Assembly: GCA_002329675.1 (NCBI GenBank)
Contig: DCUA01000217.1
Span: forward strand, 16,265-45,571
From: Firmicutes bacterium UBA1426
GTDB lineage: Bacteria > Bacillota > Clostridia > Peptostreptococcales > Anaerovoracaceae
Length of the DNA stretch: 29,307 nucleotides
Reading direction: 5' to 3'
Made by a program: the position numbers and the translations under genes. The notes beneath the pieces are model-generated. The model was given only the letters and a program-made list of their open reading frames with translations. It was not told the DNA's origin and ran no database searches. Below are positions 13,749 to 22,649 of the stretch, piece by piece; the stretch's first letter is position 1; every line of letters begins with the position of its first letter.

Positions 13749-15597
13749 GCACCCTTTCCGTCATGGAATCCACATCCAGTCCATAACGCTTAAACAGCAG
13801 TTCGGAGTCACCATGCTCAATGAATCTGTCCGGCCAGCCCAAAGCAAGGTGGCTGAAGCCCCAAACCTTATTTTCACTGAGCAGCTGGAGCAGGTTGGCT
13901 GCAAGTCCGCCTGTTATAACATTGTCTTCCATGGTAACAAGTTTTCCTGTTTTATTGACAGACCCGATAATTTTATCCAGATCCATAGGTTTTAAGAACC
14001 TGGCATTTATGATTTCTGCATCTATGCCGAAGGATTTAAGCTGTTCTCCCATCAAAAGCGCGTATTCCACCATTTTACCAATGGCGACGACGCTTACATG
14101 GTTGCCTTGTCTCAGGATCTCAGACCCTCCGTCTATTTCATAATTTCCGCCAAGATGAGAAAGGTCCGATACAGTCCCTCTGGGGTAACGAATGGCGCAT
14201 GGCCCTTTAAGCGTCATGGCGTAGTCCATCATGGCGGCAAGTTCCTTCCCGTCCTTAGGAGCGAGCACAGTCAACCCCGGCATATGGGAAAGATAGGAAA
14301 AATCGAACACCCCATGGTGGGTTTCTCCGTCGTTTCCTACATTACCGGCCCGGTCGATAAGGAACAAGACGGGCAATCCCTGAAGGCAAACCTCCTCTAT
14401 GATCTGATCGTATGCCCTTTGCAGAAAAGTGGAATAGATCGCCACAACAGGTTTATAGCCGGAAATGGCCAGACCTGCAGCAAAAGCCACGGCGTGTTGC
14501 TCGGCGATCCCTACATCAAAAGTCCGTTCAGGGTATGCCTTCCGAAAGGGATCAAGGCCTGTAGCCTCCATCATAGCAGCTGTGATGGCTATGATTTTGG
14601 GATCCTTTCCCCCAAGTTCCACCAGCTTTTCCCCCGCAACAAAGGAATAGGAAGGTTTATCAGAGGATTTACGTAATTCTCCGGTATCGGGATCGAATGG
14701 AGAAATCCCGTGAAATTTACAAGGGTTGCATTCAGCGTTACGATAGCCCTTGCCCTTTTTTGTTACCACATGCAGGAGGACAGGTCCTTCTAAGGATTCT
14801 GCAAGATATATGGCATCCATGAGCTCATGGATATCATGACCGTCAATGGGACCAAAGTATTTGAAACCGATACTTTCAAAAATTGCTCCGGGCACTAATG
14901 CATATTTCAAAGTATCGCGTACATGTTCAAAACCAGAATAGAGACTGTCCCCAACACAGGGAACGCCCTTTAATGTCTTTTTCAGCTGTTTCTTAAATTC
15001 CAGATAGGCTTTTGAAGCTCTCAGTTTTCCAAGATGCTGAGATAATCCACCACCGTTTTTTTCTATGGACATTTCGTTGTCGTTGAGGATCACCAGCATT
15101 TTAGTACCGGAACTGCCTATGTTGTTAAGGGCTTCGAAGGCAACACCACCCGTCATTGCACCATCGCCGATCACAGCGATCACTTTATTGTCTGCTCCGC
15201 TCAGATCCCGGGCGGCGGCATAACCGGCAGCAATTGACAGCGATGTGCTCGCATGTCCGGAATCATACATATCATGCGGGCTCTCATTTCTCTTCGGGAA
15301 ACCTGAAATTCCGTCAATAGACCGCAGAGAATCGAACCGTTGTGCTCTCCCGGTGAGTATCTTATGGACATAGGCCTGATGGCCCACATCCCATATTATT
15401 TTGTCTTTGGGGCTGTCAAATACACGATGAAGTGCAATGCTCAGCTCCACAACACCTAAATTAGAGGCCAGATGTCCTCCGGTGCAGGAAACCTTTTCAA
15501 TCAGAAAATCCCTTATTTCGTAAGAAAGCAGGCTCATTTCTTTTTCTGACATAGTTTTTAAATCTTCAGGAAATGTGTATTCCTGTAAACGTTTCAT
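13723..15597 (-). CDS. dxs: 1-deoxy-D-xylulose-5-phosphate synthase
   Basis: Dxs condenses pyruvate and glyceraldehyde-3-phosphate, using thiamine diphosphate, in the first step of the MEP isoprenoid pathway. Seen: WDVGHQAYVHKILTGR, the TPP site VIGDGAMTGG...NDNEMSI, VVTKKGKGY, and the transketolase-type VGIAEQHAVAFAAGLA. I chose the ATG at 15597 (624 aa) because GAGGAG lies 9 nt upstream and homology begins here. An in-frame ATG at 15666 lies within ispA and has no ribosome site. The gene follows ispA by 13 nt and overlaps tlyA. With ispA it supplies prenyl precursors, also used by MiaA. Confidence 0.96.
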   Translation of the reverse strand: MKRLQEYTFPEDLKTMSEKEMSLLSYEIRDFLIEKVSCTGGHLASNLGVVELSIALHRVFDSPKDKIIWDVGHQAYVHKILTGRAQRFDSLRSIDGISGFPKRNESPHDMYDSGHASTSLSIAAGYAAARDLSGADNKVIAVIGDGAMTGGVAFEALNNIGSSGTKMLVILNDNEMSIEKNGGGLSQHLGKLRASKAYLEFKKQLKKTLKGVPCVGDSLYSGFEHVRDTLKYALVPGAIFESIGFKYFGPIDGHDIHELMDAIYLAESLEGPVLLHVVTKKGKGYRNAECNPCKFHGISPFDPDTGELRKSSDKPSYSFVAGEKLVELGGKDPKIIAITAAMMEATGLDPFRKAYPERTFDVGIAEQHAVAFAAGLAISGYKPVVAIYSTFLQRAYDQIIEEVCLQGLPVLFLIDRAGNVGNDGETHHGVFDFSYLSHMPGLTVLAPKDGKELAAMMDYAMTLKGPCAIRYPRGTVSDLSHLGGNYEIDGGSEILRQGNHVSVVAIGKMVEYALLMGEQLKSFGIDAEIINARFLKPMDLDKIIGSVNKTGKLVTMEDNVITGGLAANLLQLLSENKVWGFSHLALGWPDRFIEHGDSELLFKRYGLDVDSMTERVRDFIEREA

Positions 15598-15610
15598 AAA
15601 AGCATACTCC

Positions 15611-16507
15611 TCATTTATTTCTTTCGGCAAGCCTCTTTGCAATGGTAACAAAAAATTCTCCTTCATCGTAGAAGGGTTCCATGAGTTCTATTGCCTTGTT
15701 AGTAAGATCTGTAAGTCTTTGTCTTGACTCTTCCGCACCATAGATAGCCGGGAATGTGCATTTTTTATGTGCATCATCCTTTCCTGTACTTTTGCCCATA
15801 GCAGCGGAATCACCGTAAATATCCAGAAGATCATCCGCTATCTGGAATCCCAGTCCGATGGCTTCACCGTAGGATGCGAGAGCTTTCAGCCTGTCCTGCT
15901 CCCCGCAGGCCAGATACGCTCCGGCTTTTACGGAAGATACGATCAAAGCAGCGGTTTTGTTGAGATGAATGTATTCGATATATTCTCTGGCACAGTGCTT
16001 TCCTTGAGACTCTATGTCAGCCACCTGCCCAGCTACCATGCCCTTGCACCCTGCGCCCTTTGCTATTTCGTATGCTGCTCTGACTCTGCATTTCAATCTG
16101 TCGGGGTTATCGAAGTATAAAAGCATATCCTTCATCATAGCCTCAAAGGCCGATGACAGGAGTCCGTCACCGGCAAGGATCGCCATGTCCTCACCGAATA
16201 CCATGTGGTTTGTGGGTTTCCCTCTGCGCATCTCGTCATCATCCATCGAGGGAAGGTCATCGTGGATCAGTGAGTATGTGTGGATGTATTCCACTGCTGC
16301 AGCATAAGGGAGGGCCTGATTTATATCGCAACCACAGAATTCGCAGGCTGCAAGGAGGAGAACCGGTCGGATACGCTTGCCTCCTGAAGTTAAGCTGTAC
16401 TTCATAGCGTCATACAGAGTCGCACTTTGTTGATCGATTTCAGGCAAGAAATCCGTCAAATGCCTTTCAACCAGTTCCTTATACCTGAGATAGTCTTCAT
16501 TAAACAT
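15611..16507 (-). CDS. ispA: Polyprenyl (farnesyl) diphosphate synthase
   Basis: A 298-aa trans-prenyl diphosphate synthase. The first aspartate-rich motif is DDLPSMDDDEMRRGKP and the second is FQIADDLLDIYGD. TSGGKRIRP near the N-terminus binds IPP. Length and the two small residues before the first DDxxxxD motif fit FPP/GPP synthases of the IspA type. It forms geranyl/farnesyl diphosphate, which feeds undecaprenyl phosphate synthesis. The ATG at 16507 has AAAGG upstream, 12 nt after the xseB stop, in the common order xseA-xseB-ispA-dxs. Confidence 0.95.
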   Translation of the reverse strand: MFNEDYLRYKELVERHLTDFLPEIDQQSATLYDAMKYSLTSGGKRIRPVLLLAACEFCGCDINQALPYAAAVEYIHTYSLIHDDLPSMDDDEMRRGKPTNHMVFGEDMAILAGDGLLSSAFEAMMKDMLLYFDNPDRLKCRVRAAYEIAKGAGCKGMVAGQVADIESQGKHCAREYIEYIHLNKTAALIVSSVKAGAYLACGEQDRLKALASYGEAIGLGFQIADDLLDIYGDSAAMGKSTGKDDAHKKCTFPAIYGAEESRQRLTDLTNKAIELMEPFYDEGEFFVTIAKRLAERNK

Positions 16508-16519
16508 GTGATCTGCCTT

Positions 16520-16732
16520 TCAATAATCAGTTAATTCCTGCTTTACCTTATCGTATATCTTAACCTTTTCGTTGGCTGCGGTCAGATGCTCCTTGCACTT
16601 AACGTAGTATTGCATTCCTTCTTCAAAGCGGAGCAAGGCCTCTTCCAATGTTGTATTATCTGATTTCAAGGCATCTGCAGCATTTTCGAGCCCCGCGAGA
16701 GCTTCTTCAAAACTCAAGGCTTTCTTTTCCAT
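16520..16732 (-). CDS. xseB: Exodeoxyribonuclease VII small subunit
   Basis: A 70-aa helical protein with the family pattern SFEEALAGLENAADALKSDNTTLEEALLRFEEGM. It binds the coiled-coil of the XseA subunit in a complex of one large and several small subunits that degrades single-stranded DNA. The ATG at 16732 has AGGAGG upstream and overlaps the xseA 3' end by 26 nt, giving coupled translation. Confidence 0.96.
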   Translation of the reverse strand: MEKKALSFEEALAGLENAADALKSDNTTLEEALLRFEEGMQYYVKCKEHLTAANEKVKIYDKVKQELTDY

Positions 16733-17942
16733 ACGTAGTCCTCCTGACTTCCTCTACATAACATTTAATTTTACCATCCTTACATATGACAGTCAATGAA
16801 TCGCCGGCCTTAAGCGTGGTTGCAGATGTGAGCAGCTTACCGCTTCCATCGATCAAAGCACCGTAGCCCCGCTCCATTATAGAGTAGGGACTCCCGGCAC
16901 TGAGTTCCGTAAGAAGGATCTCAACAGATGTCGAGTACCTGCTGAGCTTGTCCGAAATCATGTGAAAGAGGTCTTTTCCAAGGCCGTCTGCTTTCATACC
17001 GGAAAACGTCAGCCGGTTGCACAATCGAGTCCGTAAGGCCTCCATATTATGTTGTTCTGTTTTTAACTCCAGATAACGAAGCCGATCCTGTATCGCAGCA
17101 TGGATCTCTGCTGCAGTAGTGCTGACGGAAGAGCGCAGAGCCTCTATATCAGGCACCGCCATCTGTGCAGCTTCGGATGGTGTGGCAGCACGACGATCCG
17201 AAACGTAATCAGCCAGGGTGACATCCGTTTCATGTCCGACAGCAGAGATCACAGGGATCTCCGAAAGAAAAATACTTCTGACCACGATTTCTTCATTGAA
17301 AGCCCAGAGCTCTTCGATAGACCCCCCTCCCCTTCCGGTAATAATTACATCGGTTTCCGGGAAAGAACGATTGACCTCCCGGATGGCAGAAGCGATATCG
17401 GCAGCTGCATCCGGACCCTGAACCAGGCAAGGATATAAGATCACTTTCACTACATCATTTCTCTGCCTGATAATTTTCAAAATATCACGAATTGCCGCAC
17501 CGGTTTCTGAGGTAATGATCGCGACCTGCTTTGGGAAAAAAGGGAGCTCTTTTTTATATTTAGCGTCAAAAAGTCCTTCTTTTTCTAATTTAGTCTTCAA
17601 CGCTTCAAAGGCAACCGTCAGATTACCTGTTCCCTCAACGATGATATCCCTCACATTAAAAGAGTATGTACCTCCCCGTTCGAATACGGAAACATAGCCT
17701 GCAGCTGTGATCAGCATCCCTTCGGCGAGCTCATAGTGAAGCCTTCTGACCTGGTCGGCAGGCAGAAAGCAGGAAAGTTTGCTGGATTCATCTTTTAACG
17801 TAAAAAAAACATGCCCTGAACCATGATACTTAAGATTGGATATCTCACCTATAACCAGGACATTTCCTAATAGAGGGTCTGATTGTAGCACCCGTTTAAC
17901 ATAACTGTTGAATTGTGTTACACTGATTGGTTTTATGGCCAT
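16707..17942 (-). CDS. xseA: Exodeoxyribonuclease VII large subunit
   Basis: A 411-aa protein with an N-terminal OB-fold (residues 1-100: SVTQFNSYVKRVL... GHVFFTLKDESSKLSC), a catalytic domain with the typical ITSETGAAIRDIL, TGRGGGSIEELWAFN and SAVGHETDVTLADYVSDRRAATPSEAA segments, and a C-terminal coiled-coil that holds XseB. The ATG at 17942 has AGGAG upstream. It follows nusB by 33 nt. Confidence 0.97.
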   Translation of the reverse strand: MAIKPISVTQFNSYVKRVLQSDPLLGNVLVIGEISNLKYHGSGHVFFTLKDESSKLSCFLPADQVRRLHYELAEGMLITAAGYVSVFERGGTYSFNVRDIIVEGTGNLTVAFEALKTKLEKEGLFDAKYKKELPFFPKQVAIITSETGAAIRDILKIIRQRNDVVKVILYPCLVQGPDAAADIASAIREVNRSFPETDVIITGRGGGSIEELWAFNEEIVVRSIFLSEIPVISAVGHETDVTLADYVSDRRAATPSEAAQMAVPDIEALRSSVSTTAAEIHAAIQDRLRYLELKTEQHNMEALRTRLCNRLTFSGMKADGLGKDLFHMISDKLSRYSTSVEILLTELSAGSPYSIMERGYGALIDGSGKLLTSATTLKAGDSLTVICKDGKIKCYVEEVRRTTYGKESLEF

Positions 17943-17975
17943 ACTCTATTCTCCTGAAAGACCATTGCCAACGCA

Positions 17976-18437
17976 CTAGGAGGTTGTCCCCTTTTTTACC
18001 CTCCCAAGCACACCGTTGACAAATTTCCCGGAATCCTCACTTCCAAATTTCTTGGCTAGTTCAACGGCTTCATTTATCGATACAGAGTCCGGGATATCAT
18101 CCAGGTATTTGATCTCCGCAGCAGAAAGCCGCAACACAGCCAAATCCACTTTCGAGATCCTGTCGATTCTCCAATTATCCATGGACGCAGCCAACAGTTC
18201 GTCGATTTCAGTGAGATTTGAAGTGACGGCTTCCACCACTTTGCTGAAATATCGTTTTTCAATGGAATTACTGACTTCTTTATCCGGGTCGTGCTGATCC
18301 TCGTAATCCCTCAGCTGTTGAAGGCGAGCCAGGAATGAGGATTGCATTTCGTTGCTGTAATCTTTCTGCGCTTCCATCTCGTATAATAGCTGCATGGCAC
18401 ATTCTCTGGTTTGTCTTCTGGTATCCTTATTGCCCAT
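17976..18437 (-). CDS. nusB: Transcription antitermination factor NusB
   Basis: A 153-aa all-helical protein. [16 protein letters not shown] at the N-terminus and [29 protein letters not shown] at the C-terminus are the NusB hallmarks. NusB binds boxA RNA with NusE (S10) during rRNA transcription. The ATG at 18437 has GGAGG 6 nt upstream. It lies 21 nt after the asp23/yqhY stop. Confidence 0.97.
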   Translation of the reverse strand: MGNKDTRRQTRECAMQLLYEMEAQKDYSNEMQSSFLARLQQLRDYEDQHDPDKEVSNSIEKRYFSKVVEAVTSNLTEIDELLAASMDNWRIDRISKVDLAVLRLSAAEIKYLDDIPDSVSINEAVELAKKFGSEDSGKFVNGVLGRVKKGTTS

Positions 18438-18458
18438 CTTTTCCTCCGCAGATCGCGT

Positions 18459-18818
18459 TTATTGTTCATTGAAGTGAACGCCGGCAACGTGAATATTTAC
18501 AGCGTTCACTGTTATCTCGATAATGTCTTCTACTTCTCTCTTAACGTTTTCCTGAACATTCCAGGCCACGTCCGGTATCTTTATGCCGTAGTCAACTATG
18601 ATAGAGATATCGATGGCTACGCCTTCATCGCTCTGATTGATTTTTATCCCTTTGTAAAGAGGGTCTTTGCCAAGCAGATTCTTTGAGAGGCTGTCCGTCA
18701 ACCCCCCGCTTAAACCGTACACCCCTTTTGTCTTGAGGGTGGAGTTCAGTACACATACCGCTATGACCTCATCTGAGATCTTTACAACCCCAAGCTTTTC
18801 TTCATTTCCGGCGCCCAT
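18459..18818 (-). CDS. Asp23/Gls24 family protein (YqhY-like)
   Basis: A 119-aa Asp23/Gls24 protein. Visible parts are LGVVKISDEVIAVCVLNS, GVYGLSGG, VAIDISIIVDYGIKIPDVAWNVQENVKREVE and VNAVNIHVAGVHF. In Bacillus the equivalent YqhY lies between accC and nusB and is connected with control of acetyl-CoA carboxylase. Here it also precedes nusB but no acc genes are present. It has its own strong sigma-A promoter (18839-18867) and a GAGGTG ribosome site, so it leads the housekeeping operon. Confidence 0.9.
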   Translation of the reverse strand: MGAGNEEKLGVVKISDEVIAVCVLNSTLKTKGVYGLSGGLTDSLSKNLLGKDPLYKGIKINQSDEGVAIDISIIVDYGIKIPDVAWNVQENVKREVEDIIEITVNAVNIHVAGVHFNEQ

Positions 18819-18838
18819 TTTTCTATCACCTCGACAGA

Positions 18839-18867
18839 ATTATAGCAGAAAAAGAGCAGGAATACAA
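18839..18867 (-). promoter_or_regulatory. Sigma-A promoter for asp23-nusB-xseAB-ispA-dxs run
   Basis: On the minus strand TTGTAT (18867-18862), a 17-nt spacer and TGC-TATAAT (-10 at 18844-18839, with extended TGn). It lies in the 52-nt gap after the sporulation operon, so housekeeping genes downstream need not depend on sporulation transcription. Confidence 0.7.
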
Positions 18868-18870
18868 ATT

Positions 18871-19521
18871 CTAATACTTGTGTTGTATCACTATCTGATC
18901 CGCGGATCTGCCAGTCTCTCTCATTACAACATCCATGATTTTGGCCACGTCGCTCTGGGTCAGTTCTTCTTTATTGACCGTCACATTTACCGAAGTATCT
19001 GTCATGATGACGAAAGCTTCTGCAAACCCTTTGTTTACAATGAGGTTTTCCATTACTTTTTCAGTATTCATGTACTCTATGATGCGCAGTTTCTGCTGTG
19101 TGGCATTATCTTTTTCCGGGCCTTCATCACTCTCGGCAATGACTGTTGTCAACATGGATAAGATCTCATTCCTGTCCATATCCATATTTGCTCGTATTTC
19201 TGCAAAATATGCATCGGCGCTCTCAAGATCTGCAATATCGTCTGATGTGATAACAACAGCACTTTCCTCAGTAGGTTCTTCGCTATTTTCTTCAGGGGAA
19301 GTACCGGGTACCGCAGACAAATTTATGCTGTCTACCAGAACTTCTCCATCATGCTCATCGATTTGCTCCTGCTCATAGTTGACATAATCCTCAGAGGCGG
19401 TCAGTGCATCCCTTTCGGCCAGTCTGTTGTTGATTACTCCTATGGCCAGAACGACGAACAGCATGCTCAATAAGATCAGTGTCTTTTTTCGTAAACTTTT
19501 GTTCATGTAAAATCTGCTCAT
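18871..19521 (-). CDS. spoIIIAH: Stage III sporulation protein AH
   Basis: A 216-aa protein with one N-terminal membrane segment (about 14-30), an acidic linker (50-95) and a C-terminal ring-forming domain related to the type III secretion YscJ/FliF fold (EILSMLTTVIAESDEG... to ...SADQIVIQHKY). SpoIIIAH in the mother cell binds SpoIIQ of the forespore, forming the feeding-tube channel needed for sigma-G activity. The ATG overlaps the spoIIIAG stop (ATGA) and has GAGGAGG upstream. It is the last gene of the operon. Confidence 0.93.
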   Translation of the reverse strand: MSRFYMNKSLRKKTLILLSMLFVVLAIGVINNRLAERDALTASEDYVNYEQEQIDEHDGEVLVDSINLSAVPGTSPEENSEEPTEESAVVITSDDIADLESADAYFAEIRANMDMDRNEILSMLTTVIAESDEGPEKDNATQQKLRIIEYMNTEKVMENLIVNKGFAEAFVIMTDTSVNVTVNKEELTQSDVAKIMDVVMRETGRSADQIVIQHKY

Positions 19522-19976
19522 TTATTTCCCTCCTCTATCTTTTCATAAACCTTCACATTTTGCACCGGTATATTAAATAAAGCCGTGACAGCTTCCAGAA
19601 TATTGCGCTTTGCCACTGCGTCGGCTCCTCCTGCCGCGGTTATGATGGCACCTTTCACTTCACCGCCGCTTTTCGCTCCCTCGTTGGAAAAAATATCATT
19701 ACTGTTTCCTGTATCTTCATATGTAAGCATAACGCTCACATCGCCAACGCCTTTAATGCTGCTTAATATTCTTTCCAGCTTCCGTTCCTCCAGTGTGGAC
19801 GCCGTTGTCTCCCAGTATTCCGTTCCTCCGTCCTCATCTATTATCTGTGTTCTTCCGTCCTTGTTCTGTGTCATTACATTGAGAAGGAGAAGGGCTACAA
19901 TGGCAATGATCAAGAGGGACAGGAATTTATAAAGAAGGTCTTTCACGAACTTGTCATCTTTTAGTTTTTCTTTCAA
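19518..19976 (-). CDS. spoIIIAG: Stage III sporulation protein AG
   Basis: A 152-aa protein with a single membrane segment (residues 14-34) and an extracytoplasmic domain with LERILSSIKGVGDVSVMLTYED and KRNILEAVTALFNIPVQNVKVYE, the ring-building motif typical of SpoIIIAG. It forms a large ring in the mother cell-forespore channel. The start is TTG at 19976, with GGAGG 7 nt upstream, overlapping the spoIIIAF stop (TTGA). It is shorter than Bacillus SpoIIIAG (about 229 aa) but normal for Clostridia. Confidence 0.93.
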   Translation of the reverse strand: MKEKLKDDKFVKDLLYKFLSLLIIAIVALLLLNVMTQNKDGRTQIIDEDGGTEYWETTASTLEERKLERILSSIKGVGDVSVMLTYEDTGNSNDIFSNEGAKSGGEVKGAIITAAGGADAVAKRNILEAVTALFNIPVQNVKVYEKIEEGNK

Positions 19977-20356
19977 TTTGATTCCTCCTCACCATTACTA
20001 TATATATCCGTCCAAGGAAGGCTTATTCCAGGATTTTGATCCGAATCCAAAGCTTTGCCTGCTGCTGCCGCCTTTTCACGATATATTTCTTCCAGTTGCC
20101 GCGTCTGAGTCGACAATATCCGTTCCAATATCTTATTTTCGTCATACGAAGACGTGGTCCGGCCTTCCTGGGTAACAGGAAGAGCGACGCTGATCCCTTC
20201 CGGGACCTTTTCACCAAAGGGATAGATAATAACTGCCAGAACTATAAGAGAAAAAATAAACTTCAAGTACTTCTGTATATTCCCCTCGGGAAGAACAAGC
20301 TCCACAAAAGCCAATGAAGCAGTCATCATAAAAATGTTCCATACCCAATCCTTCAA
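19973..20356 (-). CDS. spoIIIAF: Stage III sporulation protein AF
   Basis: A 127-aa protein with two N-terminal membrane segments (MTASLAFVELVLP and LKFIFSLIVLAVIIYPF) and a short hydrophilic C-terminal part. Bacillus SpoIIIAF is longer (about 206 aa) and has a C-terminal ring-building domain that is mostly absent here. The start is TTG at 20356, with AAAGGAGG 7 nt upstream. Assignment rests on the operon position and the N-terminal segments. Confidence 0.85.
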   Translation of the reverse strand: MKDWVWNIFMMTASLAFVELVLPEGNIQKYLKFIFSLIVLAVIIYPFGEKVPEGISVALPVTQEGRTTSSYDENKILERILSTQTRQLEEIYREKAAAAGKALDSDQNPGISLPWTDIYSNGEEESN

Positions 20357-20394
20357 GTTATCGCCTCCTTTCTTTCCTGCTGATCCGCCTTTTG

Positions 20395-21471
20395 CTAAAT
20401 TGTAGTGCCTATGCTGATGAGTATACTTATGAAAACTATAAAGAGAACCGCGCAGAGGAAGAGTACTACAGCGAGCAGTATTACCGTATTGCCCATTTCA
20501 TTAAGGCAGTCGGCGATCACTTTATTTCCGATGGGTTCCACAAGCGCAGATGTCACCTTGTACACAAGAGCTACGGCAAGCACCTGCATCAGAGGCATTG
20601 CTAGCATGAGGATGATAACGATTAATCCGAAGATTCCAATGCTATTCTTGATGATTGATGTACAACTGAGCACCATGTCCAGGGAATCAGCCGCAAAACC
20701 ACCCACGATCGGGATCAGATTGTCAACGGAGAATTTAGCCGTCTTGACCAGCATACCATCGGCGCTCTTAGTGACGAAGCTCTGGATCGCCGTTAAACCG
20801 GAGAAAAGAGTAACGGAAAGCCCGATGATAAATACTGCCGCGGAACGCAATAGCATAGCCAGTTTTTTTATATAATCCCGATCCGCCAGGCTGTTCCCCA
20901 GGATAAAGATACATGAAAAAAACAGCAGCGGAAGGATCAGTTTATGTATCAAAGTGGTAAACACAGTCACGGCAGTTATGATAGCGGGACTGAGTATACC
21001 TCCCGATGAAAAACCTCCGATTGCGAGTATGAGAGGCAGTAATACAGGAATAAGAACCTGCATAAAAAGAGCCATGTTTGATATGGTGCTTTCACAAAGC
21101 AAATATATGTCACGGAAATTAAAAAGGCACAAGGCAATCACTGCACAACTGCAAGCCATGGCTCCGATCGAGGAGGCGGCACTGCTTCCGAAAGCCGTGC
21201 ACAGATGTGTCATCAGGGCCATGAGTATACATATGGCCAGTATCTGGATCCCCAGCGATATGCTGGACGTAAGTTCGTTGAAGAAAACCCCCGCAATAGA
21301 ACCGGTTACCCCGTCCATATCAAAAAGAGGCTCTCCGTTAATGAGATTGGAGATAATATCCGAGACGCGGAGATCGGACATCCCAAAAGCGTTGCCCTTT
21401 CCTGCCAGTTCCTCCAGAGCCTCTATGTCCATAGCTTCCAGCTGTTCGTTAATGATGTTCTTATAATCCAT
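20395..21471 (-). CDS. spoIIIAE: Stage III sporulation protein AE
   Basis: A 358-aa polytopic protein with about seven or eight membrane segments after a soluble N-terminal part. FFNELTSSISLGIQILAICILMALMTHL, VLIPVLLPLILAIGGFSSGGILSPAI and NLIPIVGGFAADSLDMVLSCTSIIKNSIG are typical of the family. It is part of the SpoIIIA membrane complex and likely its transport-like core. The ATG at 21471 has AGGATG upstream, 8 nt after the spoIIIAD stop. The protein starts directly with a soluble stretch and lacks the signal peptide that many SpoIIIAE proteins have. Confidence 0.93.
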   Translation of the reverse strand: MDYKNIINEQLEAMDIEALEELAGKGNAFGMSDLRVSDIISNLINGEPLFDMDGVTGSIAGVFFNELTSSISLGIQILAICILMALMTHLCTAFGSSAASSIGAMACSCAVIALCLFNFRDIYLLCESTISNMALFMQVLIPVLLPLILAIGGFSSGGILSPAIITAVTVFTTLIHKLILPLLFFSCIFILGNSLADRDYIKKLAMLLRSAAVFIIGLSVTLFSGLTAIQSFVTKSADGMLVKTAKFSVDNLIPIVGGFAADSLDMVLSCTSIIKNSIGIFGLIVIILMLAMPLMQVLAVALVYKVTSALVEPIGNKVIADCLNEMGNTVILLAVVLFLCAVLFIVFISILISIGTTI

Positions 21472-21479
21472 CTTTCATC

Positions 21480-21878
21480 CTAACCCTTTAGAAGTTTTGT
21501 CAAAGTTTCCAGTACGGACATCATTACCGGTACGGCGATGTAGAAAATGATCACCTTACCGGCCAGCTCAACCTTACCCCCTATTGCCTCTTCTCCAGCA
21601 TCCTTGCAAACCTGTGCCACGAAGTCAGCTATGTAGGCTACCGCCAGAACCTTCAAAAGTATTGGGAAAAAAGCTTTTCCATAGCTCACATTCTCATACA
21701 CGGTACCCAGGAAATCAAAGACCGATACCAGTTGATACAATATGAATCCAAAAATAACCAAAACCGTTGCAATGACGATATAGATGGCAAATTCGGGCTT
21801 GTATTCACGTATTAAGGATGCTGTGATCACACCGCATAATGCTATTGCGGCAATTTGAAAAATATCCATAATGTTCAC
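21480..21878 (-). CDS. spoIIIAD: Stage III sporulation protein AD
   Basis: A 132-aa protein with four hydrophobic segments, homologous in part to SpoIIIAC. Seen: IFQIAAIALCGVITASLIREYKPEFAIYIVIATVLVIF and GKAFFPILLKVLAVAYIADFVAQVCKDAGEEAIGGKVELAGKV, a very conserved core. The GTG at 21878 overlaps the spoIIIAC stop by one base. An ATG three codons later is equally possible since no clear ribosome site favours either. Confidence 0.95.
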   Translation of the reverse strand: MNIMDIFQIAAIALCGVITASLIREYKPEFAIYIVIATVLVIFGFILYQLVSVFDFLGTVYENVSYGKAFFPILLKVLAVAYIADFVAQVCKDAGEEAIGGKVELAGKVIIFYIAVPVMMSVLETLTKLLKG

Positions 21879-22078
21879 TAAAGCTGGAACATGGTCTTCA
21901 CGGCTGTAAAGAAATCGTTGACCATTTGTATGATAATAACGAGTACTATAATGATACCGGCAAGAGTGGTCATCATAGCCTGCTCTTCCCGTCCTGCTTT
22001 TAACAGCACCTGATTCATTACTGCTACGATGATCCCAATGGCTGCAATTTTGAAAATGATATCCACATCAAAATTCAT
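21878..22078 (-). CDS. spoIIIAC: Stage III sporulation protein AC
   Basis: A 66-aa protein with two membrane segments and the conserved KAGREEQAMMTTLAGIIIVL between them. Normal length for the family. The ATG at 22078 has GGGGAG upstream. It lies 12 nt after spoIIIAB in the usual order. Confidence 0.95.
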   Translation of the reverse strand: MNFDVDIIFKIAAIGIIVAVMNQVLLKAGREEQAMMTTLAGIIIVLVIIIQMVNDFFTAVKTMFQL

Positions 22079-22090
22079 CTTCTTCTCCCC

Positions 22091-22609
22091 TTACAGTAAC
22101 ATGATGACTGCCAGCACCCCCGATGAAGCTCCGAGAGTACGGTAGATCCTGCCCTTCTTCCTTCGCTCTTCATCCGCTTCTTTTCTCTGATTCTCTAATC
22201 CTTTGAACAGGTGGGCAAACATTGCATGCTGATTTGCCATGTCTGTCTTTCCCAGTTCAATGCCCGCCTGGGAAAGGATTTCCTTATCTTCAGAAGCAAG
22301 GGCACTTTCACCGTAAACCTCATCAACCGCCTGCTTCCAGCTCTCATATAGATCATACCTATCTTTCTTTCCAAGTAACTGGCACACAGTGCTTAGAAAA
22401 TGTGATGCCTTGCCTGTTGTTCGGCCTGCTATCCGATCCATCAGATCCGGCAGAGGATCGCTGCGGTATTCCATTTCCGCCTGCAAGATTTTCAGGGTCA
22501 ACAGCAGTTCATCAAGATGTATGACGCGGTTTTCATAAGGCCGTGCTGCCAGATACCCGACTCCTGTCCCTGCAAACAAAATAGTTATATATAAGATGAA
22601 ATCCAACAT
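22091..22609 (-). CDS. spoIIIAB: Stage III sporulation protein AB
   Basis: A protein of 172 aa related to the T2SS/T4P inner membrane protein GspF/PilC. It has a hydrophobic N-terminus, LLTLKILQAEMEYRSDPLPDLM, LSQAGIELGKTDMANQ and a C-terminal membrane segment (TLGASSGVLAVIMLL). I chose the ATG at 22609 because GGAGG lies 5 nt upstream; the adjacent ATG at 22612 is the alternative. A TTG at 22645 would add 12 residues and has no ribosome site. It works with the SpoIIIAA ATPase encoded just upstream. Confidence 0.93.
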   Translation of the reverse strand: MLDFILYITILFAGTGVGYLAARPYENRVIHLDELLLTLKILQAEMEYRSDPLPDLMDRIAGRTTGKASHFLSTVCQLLGKKDRYDLYESWKQAVDEVYGESALASEDKEILSQAGIELGKTDMANQHAMFAHLFKGLENQRKEADEERRKKGRIYRTLGASSGVLAVIMLL

Positions 22610-22649
22610 CATGGCCTCCGTAATACATATATATTCCTGGGACAAGAAT

